Source of the DNA: Actinomycetota bacterium
GTDB taxonomy: Bacteria > Actinomycetota > Actinomycetes > Nanopelagicales > Nanopelagicaceae
Reading direction: 5' to 3'
Assembly: GCA_009705675.1 (NCBI GenBank)
Contig: WLSX01000030.1
Coordinates: 1-6,672 of the forward strand
Length of the DNA stretch: 6,672 nucleotides
In this document: in pieces, positions 1 through 5,824 of the stretch
Numbering within the stretch: position 1 is the stretch's first letter
Layout: each line of letters opens with the position of its first letter
Notes under the pieces: generated by a model
Told to the model about the DNA's origin: nothing
The model's database searches: none
Seen by the model: only the letters and a program-made list of their open reading frames with translations
Program-made: the position numbers and the translations under genes

Positions 1-2
1 CC

Positions 3-767
3 GGCAAAGATCGCCTCACCTGGTTACATGCCTTAACCACCCAACACTTAGAGCAACTACCAGTTGCCACTTGGATTGATGCCTTAATTCTTGATCCACA
101 AGGACATGTGATTGAGCAATTATTTTTAGTAGATGATGGGCAAACTACCTGGATACATTTAGAAAAAGAGCGAACTCAAGGAGTAGTTGATTACTTAAAC
201 AAGATGAAATTTATGTTAGAAGTGGATGTAACTGATCAATCAAATAATTTCGCTGTCTTTAGGGCTCCAGGTCTGGCCGATAAGTTTGGTGGGCCATATG
301 CATTGGTGCCAAGGAGTGAATTAAAAGAAACTACTGAAGCCTTTAACAAATCTCACACTCAGGTTGGTATTTGGGCATTAGAAGCTGAACGCGTTGCAGC
401 AGGCCGTGCCAGGTTGTTATTTGAAACCGATCATAAATCTATTCCAAATGAGTTGGGTTTTTTAAATAACGCAGTACATATGAATAAGGGTTGTTATCGT
501 GGACAAGAGACGGTGGCTAAGGTCTTTAACTTAGGACAACCACCAAGAAGATTAGTTTTATTACACCTAGATGGTTCTATGGTGGCGATGCCAGAGCATG
601 GAGCAAAACTGTTTTTTGAAGGTAAAGAGGTTGGTTATATTTGCACGATGGCCCGTCATTTTGAGTTAGGACCAATCGCACTAGCGGTTATTAAACGAAA
701 CACTCCAGATACCGCCGAATTAGTATCAGAATCAGTGTCCGCAAATATTTTTATGGAAATTAAATAA
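3..767 (+). CDS. ygfZ: YgfZ family folate-binding Fe-S cluster maintenance protein, 5' truncated by the window edge
   Basis: A cytosolic, GcvT-related protein that in E. coli binds tetrahydrofolate and supports assembly or repair of certain iron-sulfur enzymes such as MiaB. The frame is open to the window edge and reads GKDRLTWLHALTTQ at its start, the usual N-terminal YgfZ block, so the GTG at 108 is internal and roughly 70 residues are probably missing upstream. The family signature K-G-C-Y-R-G-Q-E begins at position 486 and contains the conserved cysteine. An ELGF-type strand precedes it and the C-terminal barrel domain follows. The gene ends in TAA only 3 nt before the convergent stop of the minus-strand glycosyltransferase operon. 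Its G+C content (about 45% at 301-420) matches the right-hand housekeeping genes and not the block in between. The family call is secure. The Fe-S role is transferred from the E. coli protein. Confidence 0.93.
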   Translation, partial: GKDRLTWLHALTTQHLEQLPVATWIDALILDPQGHVIEQLFLVDDGQTTWIHLEKERTQGVVDYLNKMKFMLEVDVTDQSNNFAVFRAPGLADKFGGPYALVPRSELKETTEAFNKSHTQVGIWALEAERVAAGRARLLFETDHKSIPNELGFLNNAVHMNKGCYRGQETVAKVFNLGQPPRRLVLLHLDGSMVAMPEHGAKLFFEGKEVGYICTMARHFELGPIALAVIKRNTPDTAELVSESVSANIFMEIK

Positions 768-782
768 ACTTTATACTTTATT
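763..782. terminator. Weak AT-only inverted repeat at the convergent ygfZ/glycosyltransferase junction
   Basis: AATAAA (763-768) and TTTATT (777-782) can pair around an 8-nt loop spanning the two converging stop codons, with a T-rich stretch following on the plus strand. The stem has only six A:T pairs, so its strength as an intrinsic terminator is doubtful. It is listed because it is the only candidate between two convergent genes 3 nt apart. Confidence 0.15.
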
Positions 783-1916
783 ATAATTTTTTATAGTATG
801 CATCCAAGAGTTTACAAGTTCTGCAGCATATCCGCTATTTTCTTTAATAAACTTATTTCTAAATTTTAGATTAATTTTAGACTTTAGAAGTAATTCAAAA
901 CTTTGATTTAAAATCTTTGGATTATCACTCAATTCTAAAGCTTTAATTTGCCCACCGTTACATTCTTTGAATAAATCTTTAGCACCACTCGTAGGCGTGG
1001 CCCAGACTGGAACACCGGCAAGCAAAGCTTCGCGCATTACGCGCCCATATGACTCAACCGGTGCTATTGAAACAAGAACACCGATTTTGTTCCAGGCATT
1101 TTTTAATTCCCTTTCAGAAAGTTGACCTAGGTAAATTACTCTGCTATTTGAAATTATTGATTTCAGTCTTGCTAAGAAATTAGATTTCTGATTTCCACTC
1201 CCAATTACAATTACCTTAAAATCTTGCACTGAAGAGTTGATTGATTTAACTAATCTTAAAAAATCCCAGATCCCACGGTCTTCATGGATTCTTCCGACCA
1301 ACCCGATTGTTCTTGGCCTATTTGTTACCTTAGTTATAGCCAAAGATTTAGTAGGAACCTTAATCGGAACAGGTATAACATCAATTTTTGATAAATCAAT
1401 TTTGAACTTTTTAGAAAGATTAATTGCCTGGTGGCGACTAACTGCTCGAACTGAAGTTGATTTTGCTAAAGAAACTCTTGCTAAGTAATATCTGGCTAGA
1501 TTTATTAAGTTAATTTTTTTCCAATACGGATCAGCAATATCCCCATGTACTTGAGTTTGAATAGGATTTTTTTTACTCAAAAAATTATTCAAAAAGTATG
1601 AACTCCAAAAACTTTCCCAGGGGTCTCCGGCAATCAACAACTTGGCATCGAAGTTATGTTTTTTAAGTATTTTTCTAACTTTTAATGCAAATCTTACTGG
1701 GTTATGTGTTGGTTTAGATATTTGATAAATCCCTAATTGATTTCCGCTATTTGTAGCTAATTTTTGATTACTAGTAGTTGTTAAAATTATTAATTTATAT
1801 GCTATAGATTTATTAGCAAGTTCTTTCGCATAAAGATTATGGCGTTGGATTACATCTTCTCCGCCTGAAGAAATATTTCCTCTAGGGTCAAGCATTAAAA
1901 TTATTGATTGTTTCAT
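771..1916 (-). CDS. GT4-like glycosyltransferase (third gene of the minus-strand operon)
   Basis: A 381-residue, probably retaining, GT-B glycosyltransferase acting at the cytoplasmic face of the membrane to add a sugar from a nucleotide donor. An N-terminal glycine-rich loop (SSGGEDV, about residues 16-22) is followed by AGDPWES (96-102) and QVHGDIADPYW (122-132), a form of the acceptor-side region often seen in actinobacterial surface-glycan enzymes. The C-terminal donor domain begins near LVGRIHEDRG (206-215), where R209 and R214 sit in the phosphate-binding positions. The EX7E motif is canonical, E288 to E296, followed by AGVPVWA. There is no signal peptide or membrane span. The ATG overlaps the upstream gene's TGA as ATGA, with a purine-rich AAAGAA just before it, so translation is probably coupled. 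Donor and acceptor sugars cannot be read from the sequence. Codon use is AT-rich, as in the rest of the block. Confidence 0.88.
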   Translation of the reverse strand: MKQSIILMLDPRGNISSGGEDVIQRHNLYAKELANKSIAYKLIILTTTSNQKLATNSGNQLGIYQISKPTHNPVRFALKVRKILKKHNFDAKLLIAGDPWESFWSSYFLNNFLSKKNPIQTQVHGDIADPYWKKINLINLARYYLARVSLAKSTSVRAVSRHQAINLSKKFKIDLSKIDVIPVPIKVPTKSLAITKVTNRPRTIGLVGRIHEDRGIWDFLRLVKSINSSVQDFKVIVIGSGNQKSNFLARLKSIISNSRVIYLGQLSERELKNAWNKIGVLVSIAPVESYGRVMREALLAGVPVWATPTSGAKDLFKECNGGQIKALELSDNPKILNQSFELLLKSKINLKFRNKFIKENSGYAAELVNSWMHTIKNYNKV

Positions 1917-3016
1917 ATTTCTTTCTGATTATTCATTAAGGAAATTACCTTATTAATTTGTTCACGCTTAGAGTATTTAGATTGACTTTTCAATAAAGCC
2001 GCTAACCCAAATTTACGGATTTTTTCTGGAGAATCTAATAATTCAATTATGACTTCGGCTAGCCTATTTTCATCATTGGCATCAACCACCAATCCTTCTA
2101 ACCCATCAGTTATCACATCAGTATTTCCTTTTATATTAGAAACTATCGATGGTAGACCACATGCCATAGCTTGCAATAGAGAAAAAGATAAACCTTCATA
2201 ATCTGATAATAAAGCAAAAGCTTTTGATTTTTGAAGGGTACTAATTACTTCAAGTTCTTCTAACTGCCCAAAGAAAGTTACATTACCGCCAGTAGTTGAG
2301 GCTAGCGATTTTAAATTAGCTTCTTCCGGACCGCTTCCAACAATTGCTAAGCTTTTATTTGCACTAGCACAGGCTTTTATTAACTTATCTAAATTCTTCC
2401 ATTTAACTAGTCGGCACACACTTATTAAATCAAATTCTACAGAATTTATATTAGAAGCAATAGGTGAAATTCCATTCGGAATTAATTCAATTGGTTTTTT
2501 TACACCCCAACTTTGAATTAGTTGTTTTAGCTCTAAACTTGGGCAAGTTATATATTCGAATTTATTTAAACTCCAACCAAGAAATATCCTTTGTAATTTA
2601 TGTTTTGTAGATAGTTTAGATTTATTAAAATCCACGATTTTTAATTCAGTCTCGCCATTATTGAAAGCTCGTTCCCAGACTGGATCACCAACTACCTTCG
2701 CTACTGATCTATTCTTACTTAAAGATAGAGCGATTGCAGTTTCTTGGAATAATCCATTTGCAAAAATACAATCGGAATCTCTAATTTTTTTAATAATTAG
2801 TAAGCAGGTTCTAGCGAATCTAAAAGGTAAAAATTGATCTCTGATTACATAATTGACTGTCCAGGTTTCATTTATTGGTTTTGCTTGCGAGTTTTTAAGG
2901 GTGACAACTTGAACCTTATTATTAAAAGCTATTAGTTGTTCCGCAAGCGCCGGGATATAAGTTGCTGGCCCACCTATTTCAGGTCGATAAATTCCTGAAA
3001 TTAATAAGGCGTTCAT
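1913..3016 (-). CDS. GT4 family glycosyltransferase with a Q in place of the second EX7E glutamate
   Basis: A 367-residue GT-B glycosyltransferase of the GT4 family, expected to work in the cytosol on a membrane-bound acceptor. The N terminus has the typical start with glycine loop GGPATYI (15-21) after RPE. NGISP at 181-185 marks the inter-domain hinge. CRLVKWKNLDKLI (201-213) is the donor-phosphate block, with R202 and K207. IVGSGPE (225-231) and FFGQLE (248-253) follow as in other GT4 enzymes. The EX7E region reads DYEGLSFSLLQAMACG (272-287), so the first glutamate (E274) is kept but the second position is glutamine (Q282). The rest of the motif is intact, so I read this as a functional variant and not a decayed gene. 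The ATG lies in an ATGA overlap with the epimerase stop. No strong Shine-Dalgarno is visible, which suggests translation by coupling. Substrate unknown. Confidence 0.9.
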   Translation of the reverse strand: MNALLISGIYRPEIGGPATYIPALAEQLIAFNNKVQVVTLKNSQAKPINETWTVNYVIRDQFLPFRFARTCLLIIKKIRDSDCIFANGLFQETAIALSLSKNRSVAKVVGDPVWERAFNNGETELKIVDFNKSKLSTKHKLQRIFLGWSLNKFEYITCPSLELKQLIQSWGVKKPIELIPNGISPIASNINSVEFDLISVCRLVKWKNLDKLIKACASANKSLAIVGSGPEEANLKSLASTTGGNVTFFGQLEELEVISTLQKSKAFALLSDYEGLSFSLLQAMACGLPSIVSNIKGNTDVITDGLEGLVVDANDENRLAEVIIELLDSPEKIRKFGLAALLKSQSKYSKREQINKVISLMNNQKEI

Positions 3017-4014
3017 TTAACTGATTTTACCCAATTATCTAATTTTTCCGATATATCTTTACGTTGCGCCCACTTAATGGTTTGAGCAATTCCATCCTCA
3101 AGTTTTATTTTTGGTTTTGAACCAATTAATGATTGAATATAAATCGAATCCGACATAGTTTTTTTAGCATCGTTTGAATTTGTTTCAAATCGATTAAACA
3201 TTACTTTTTTGTTAGTTAATTCTCCAACAGTTTCCAGGAGATAATTCATAGAAAGCGGTCTACCTCCACCTAGGTTGACCACGTCAGAGTAGCCCGGCCC
3301 TCTATTTTGTAATTCACCCATTAATGCGATTATGGAATTTACAGCATCTTCTATATATGTGAAGTCTCGCTCAATGCTTCCATCACCATAAAAGTTAAAT
3401 TCACTTCCAGAAATTACATTAGCAATCATTCGGAAGTACGCCATATCCGGTCTTCCCCAGGGGCCGTAAACTGTAAAAAATCTTAAAGCTCGTGCCGAGG
3501 TGCCACTATTCTTAATTAATGTTGGCGTGAGCAATTCATTTGCAAGTTTGGTTGCACCGTAAAAACTTGTCGGGTGCAAATTGCTTTCTGTTTCAGAATA
3601 AGGGATTGCAGCCTTGTCTCCATACACACTAGAAGAAGATGCATAAAGAAAATATCTAATCTTATTCTCAACAGATTCAGTTAAAATATTTGTAAACCCG
3701 ACTAAGTTACTATCAACGTATTTATAGGATTGATTCAACGGAAGCCTTACTCCGGCTTGTGCTGCCAGATTAATAACTACATCTGGCTTTGAAATTTTGA
3801 TGAATTTACTAAATTCTACTTTATTACAAATATCTAAGTCAACAACTTCAACTCTAGACGGCTCCAATAACTCCTTGACTCTGTAATGCTTTAGTGACGT
3901 ATCGTAGTAATCTGAAAAATTGTCTAACGCAAATACTGAATTACCAGCGTTAGTTAGTTTTTGACACAAAGCACTACCAATAAATCCAGCAGCACCCGTC
4001 ACTAATATTTGCAT
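3013..4014 (-). CDS. UDP-glucuronate 4-epimerase-type NAD-dependent epimerase (extended SDR)
   Basis: A cytosolic 333-residue extended short-chain dehydrogenase/reductase, most likely interconverting UDP-glucuronate and UDP-galacturonate (EC 5.1.3.6) as a precursor for surface polysaccharide. The Rossmann motif G7-A-A-G10-F-I-G13 is followed by D31 at the end of the second strand (NAD preference). Family markers are DNFSDYYD (31-38), NLAAQAGVR (82-90), ASSSSVYG (125-132) with the catalytic serine, the Y152-G-A-T-K156 catalytic pair, RFFTVYGPWGRPDMAYF (178-194) and GDGSIERDFTYIED (210-223). The GPWGRPDMAYF and AAQAGVR blocks are those of UDP-glucuronate epimerases and not of GalE or GDP-mannose dehydratase. 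The catalytic segment YGATKLANE differs slightly from the YAATKKANE usual in this family, so a related UDP-sugar remains possible. It is the first gene of the minus-strand operon and overlaps the next by 4 nt. No UDP-glucose dehydrogenase, the usual source of its substrate, is in the window. Confidence 0.9.
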   Translation of the reverse strand: MQILVTGAAGFIGSALCQKLTNAGNSVFALDNFSDYYDTSLKHYRVKELLEPSRVEVVDLDICNKVEFSKFIKISKPDVVINLAAQAGVRLPLNQSYKYVDSNLVGFTNILTESVENKIRYFLYASSSSVYGDKAAIPYSETESNLHPTSFYGATKLANELLTPTLIKNSGTSARALRFFTVYGPWGRPDMAYFRMIANVISGSEFNFYGDGSIERDFTYIEDAVNSIIALMGELQNRGPGYSDVVNLGGGRPLSMNYLLETVGELTNKKVMFNRFETNSNDAKKTMSDSIYIQSLIGSKPKIKLEDGIAQTIKWAQRKDISEKLDNWVKSVK

Positions 4015-4106
4015 TATCAGGCTATTCTACTTGCTTTGGTATAAATAAAAATCACTTGGAAAGTATAGGGAAATTCATTAGGATTACTTCAAATTGGGGG
4101 CAAAAT
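4015..4106. promoter_or_regulatory. Divergent promoter region between the epimerase operon and the GT4 gene
   Basis: This 92-nt gap must drive both the minus-strand operon and the plus-strand glycosyltransferase. On the minus strand TAGAAT (plus positions 4024-4029) lies 9 nt from the epimerase ATG, implying a leader of only about 2 nt. On the plus strand TATAAA at 4040-4045 would start a transcript near 4052, giving a leader of about 55 nt to the TTG at 4107. I could not find a convincing -35 box for either, and the two -10 boxes are only 10 nt apart, so transcription from one should hinder the other. Confidence 0.45.
4096..4100 (+). promoter_or_regulatory. Ribosome binding site GGGGG that decides the TTG start at 4107
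   Basis: A run of five G stands out in very AT-rich sequence 6 nt before the TTG at 4107. This spacing suits a Shine-Dalgarno interaction with the CCUCC core of 16S rRNA, allowing for a G:U pair. No comparable site precedes the alternative TTG at 4056. Confidence 0.5.
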
Positions 4107-5168
4107 TTGCGAAGAACTCATCTTTTAATAGTTAATTATGCGATGGATGAAAAGCATCAAGTTTTCTCCCACCAAGTAGAGGTAGTAAATAACTTATCTA
4201 AATACTTTGACCAAATATCAGTCTTAACTGGGCAAATTGGGAATTACAGTGTGCCAGAAAATGTAAAAGTAATTTCATACCAATGGATCGAAGGAAAAAG
4301 AATTATAAGTTTGATTAAATTTTATAAGGTTTTTCTTAATGCTATTTTGCGAAATAAATTTACTTCTGTATTTTCTCATATGACTTCTGTGCAATCGACA
4401 TTAATTGCTCCAATTACAAAGATTATTAGACTCAGACATTTTTTATGGTATGCACATACAAGCAACAATTTTTATCTAAGAACTTCAAGTTTGTTACTAG
4501 ATGGAATAATTACTTCAACACCAGGGTCATGTCCAATTTCTGGGAAAAAGGTTTATCCAATTGGACAGGCAATCGATAGCAAAAAATTTAGCAAAAAAGA
4601 TAATTTTAAAGGTCCTATTTCTAGGCTAATTCATATTGGACGATTTGATCCAGCTAAAAAAATTGATGTAATTATTGAAACTGCTAGAAAGTTAAAGTCA
4701 AATAACTCAAAAATAACTTTGGAAATTATTGGTTCACCTTCTAGTAAAAAATATGAAAATTTTTCTAAAGCTATCAAAAATGATGTCATAGAGGACACTA
4801 AAAATGGTTGGCTAAAATTTACTCCAAGTATTTCAAGAGAAAGTATCCCAGATACTATTAAAACATATGATTGCTTTCTCCATTCATTTGAAGGCTCTTT
4901 AGATAAAGCACTTGTTGAGGCTACTCTCTCAGGGATTCCAGTTCTCACAATTAATAGCGAGTATCGAAAAATTTTTGGAAATTGGGATTTATCAAACCCA
5001 GGATCAAATCCAACTCTAGAACAAGAAGGGCAACTACTTTTAAAGTTAAATGACCAAATTATTATGAAGGAAATTAATCGACGCTATTGTATAGCAATTG
5101 CAGAACACGAATTAGTGGGCTGGATCAATCGTTTAGTAGGTATATTAAAAGGACAGGCAAAAGTTTGA
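4107..5168 (+). CDS. GT4-type glycosyltransferase, divergent from the operon (TTG start)
   Basis: A 353-residue GT-B glycosyltransferase. SHM at 90-92 and LWYAH at 113-117, then DGIITSTPGSCPI and IGQAIDSKKF (152-161), match a GT4 subgroup that carries an HM pair, WYxH and a GQ-ID-F block. HIGRFDPAKKIDVII (176-190) is the donor-phosphate region. The acidic motif is FEGSLDKALVEATLSG (261-276), in which E262 and E271 are eight residues apart and a DK pair lies between them, the form typical of this subgroup. There is no signal peptide or membrane span. I chose the TTG at 4107 because it has GGGGG (4096-4100) six nt upstream and gives a normal first beta strand (RRTHLLIVN). The frame also allows a TTG at 4056, adding 17 poorly family-like residues. 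The ATG at 4143 would remove the first strand. G+C is only about 27% in its middle. Acceptor and donor unknown. Confidence 0.85.
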   Translation: MRRTHLLIVNYAMDEKHQVFSHQVEVVNNLSKYFDQISVLTGQIGNYSVPENVKVISYQWIEGKRIISLIKFYKVFLNAILRNKFTSVFSHMTSVQSTLIAPITKIIRLRHFLWYAHTSNNFYLRTSSLLLDGIITSTPGSCPISGKKVYPIGQAIDSKKFSKKDNFKGPISRLIHIGRFDPAKKIDVIIETARKLKSNNSKITLEIIGSPSSKKYENFSKAIKNDVIEDTKNGWLKFTPSISRESIPDTIKTYDCFLHSFEGSLDKALVEATLSGIPVLTINSEYRKIFGNWDLSNPGSNPTLEQEGQLLLKLNDQIIMKEINRRYCIAIAEHELVGWINRLVGILKGQAKV

Positions 5169-5198
5169 TTGTTATCTATAACTACAAATAAGTTTGGT

Positions 5199-5204
5199 TA
5201 TGAT
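5199..5204 (+). promoter_or_regulatory. Candidate -10 box (TATGAT) for a leaderless transcript of the small membrane gene
   Basis: TATGAT fits the actinobacterial TANNNT -10 consensus and ends exactly 6 nt before the ATG at 5211, so the A of that ATG would be the +1 base. No Shine-Dalgarno precedes the ATG, and leaderless messages are common in Actinobacteria. No -35 at normal spacing is evident; a TTGATT at 5165-5170 is too far away. The site would restore independent transcription of the housekeeping genes downstream of the glycosyltransferase block. Confidence 0.45.
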
Positions 5205-5210
5205 GGCCTA

Positions 5211-5324
5211 ATGGAGACCTTAACCACCATCTTATTAATTATCGCCTCCTTCACTCTCTCCTTCTTTTTAATCTATAAGGGTGTTACCGGGGTTGTTAAA
5301 AACATTAATGAGAGTAACAAATAA
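5211..5324 (+). CDS. Small single-span membrane protein, 37 residues, unknown function
   Basis: I do not recognise a family. The protein begins METLTTILLI, has one hydrophobic segment at about residues 4-22 (rich in I, L and F), then a short polar tail with lysines at 23, 30 and 37 ending in NINESNK. One acidic residue lies before the span and basic ones after it, so the positive-inside rule predicts the C terminus in the cytosol. Three observations support a real gene. The TAA shares its last A with the ATG of the next gene (TAATG). A TATGAT box lies exactly 6 nt before the ATG. Composition returns here to that of the housekeeping flank. No Shine-Dalgarno is visible, as expected for a leaderless message. 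An in-frame TTG at 5169 would lengthen it but has no support. Its placement suggests co-expression with the FABP-like gene, and whether the two products interact is unknown. Confidence 0.68.
   Translation: METLTTILLIIASFTLSFFLIYKGVTGVVKNINESNK
5310..5314 (+). promoter_or_regulatory. Ribosome binding site (GAGAG) of the FABP-like gene
   Basis: GAGAG lies 9 nt before the ATG at 5324, inside the last codons of the small membrane gene. It confirms the ATG as start and shows that the TAATG junction does not depend on coupling alone. Confidence 0.55.
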
Positions 5325-5824
5325 TGGCATTTACAATTCCAGAGAATCTACATCCTGATCTAATGCCACTTGCTTGGCTAGTTGGCACCTGGCGAGGCAA
5401 GGGACGTGGTGAATATCCAAATGTGCCGGGCTTTCAATACGCCCAAGAGGTTTCCTTTAATCATGATGGACGTCCTTTTTTAAATTACTTCTCACGCTCT
5501 TGGATCATTGATGAGAATGATGAGATTGTGCGCCCTGCTGCATCTGAGGTTGGCTTTTGGCGAATAAAAGAAAATAATGTTTTAGAGGTAATACTTGCTC
5601 ACAACACCGGCATCGCTGAAGGTTGGGTTGGCTTAGTGCAAGGAGCTAAGATTCAACTTGCAATGGATCAAGGTTATTCCGCACCTTCTGCAAAGATCGT
5701 AACCGCTGGCTCTCGCCTTTATGGATTAGTTGAAGGTGAATTATTTATTTCTTATGACATGGCAGCACAAGGTCAAACACTTCAAGCACATCTTTGGTCA
5801 TCACTAGAAAGACAGGCAGAGTAA
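5324..5824 (+). CDS. FABP family / nitrobindin-like heme-binding beta-barrel protein (THAP4-like, DUF1794)
   Basis: A 166-residue cytosolic ten-strand beta-barrel of the nitrobindin/FABP-like family (PF08768). The hallmark GTWRGKGRGEYP lies at 21-32 after PLAWLVG, with FSRSW (56-60) and ASEVGFWRI (73-81) following as expected. Near the C terminus LQAHLWSSLER (153-163) carries H156, in the place of the histidine that binds heme iron in nitrobindins. Characterised relatives bind ferric heme and react with nitric oxide or peroxynitrite, while a mycobacterial paralogue (Rv0813c) was described as fatty-acid-binding-protein-like, so the physiological ligand is open. Length is normal. The ATG overlaps the preceding small gene's stop by one base, and GAGAG at 5310-5314 gives a clear ribosome binding site 9 nt upstream. 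The family is often found near ygfZ in Actinobacteria, which suggests that the block at 771-5168 separates former neighbours. Confidence 0.92.
   Translation: MAFTIPENLHPDLMPLAWLVGTWRGKGRGEYPNVPGFQYAQEVSFNHDGRPFLNYFSRSWIIDENDEIVRPAASEVGFWRIKENNVLEVILAHNTGIAEGWVGLVQGAKIQLAMDQGYSAPSAKIVTAGSRLYGLVEGELFISYDMAAQGQTLQAHLWSSLERQAE

Larger units (their letters stand above)
771..5168. other. Putative accessory surface-glycan gene block (epimerase plus three glycosyltransferases)
   Basis: Four sugar-nucleotide and glycosyltransferase genes lie between ygfZ and the small-membrane-protein/FABP/asparaginase cluster. Hand-counted G+C is 17/60 and 15/60 in the two lines at 4681-4800, 18/60 at 2461-2520 and 21/60 at 1081-1140, against 54/120 at 301-420 and 29/60 at 5401-5460. 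The edges are sharp: 3 nt from the ygfZ stop on the left and 42 nt before the next gene on the right. I see no integrase, transposase, tRNA or convincing target-site duplication at either edge, so acquisition is inferred from composition and gene content only. Confidence 0.6.

Noticed and set aside
108..767. GTG at 108 as the start of the first gene
   Set aside because: The frame continues upstream to the window edge with recognisable YgfZ N-terminal sequence, so the gene is truncated and this codon is internal.
1237..1488. 83-residue plus-strand open frame inside the minus-strand glycosyltransferase
   Set aside because: It lies wholly antisense to a well-supported GT4 gene, matches no family I know, and its hydrophobic content follows from the opposite strand's codons.
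4056..4106. N-terminal extension of the third glycosyltransferase from a TTG at 4056
   Set aside because: The 17 extra residues precede the normal first beta strand and have no ribosome binding site, whereas the TTG at 4107 has GGGGG at good spacing.
4631..4948. 105-residue minus-strand open frame within the plus-strand glycosyltransferase
   Set aside because: It is antisense to the donor-binding domain and EX8E-like motif of a clear gene, without a ribosome binding site or recognisable domain.
762..5195. AAATAAACTTTA after ygfZ versus AAATAAGTTT before the small membrane gene as target-site duplications of the block
   Set aside because: Only AAATAA is shared, which is expected by chance in sequence this AT-rich.
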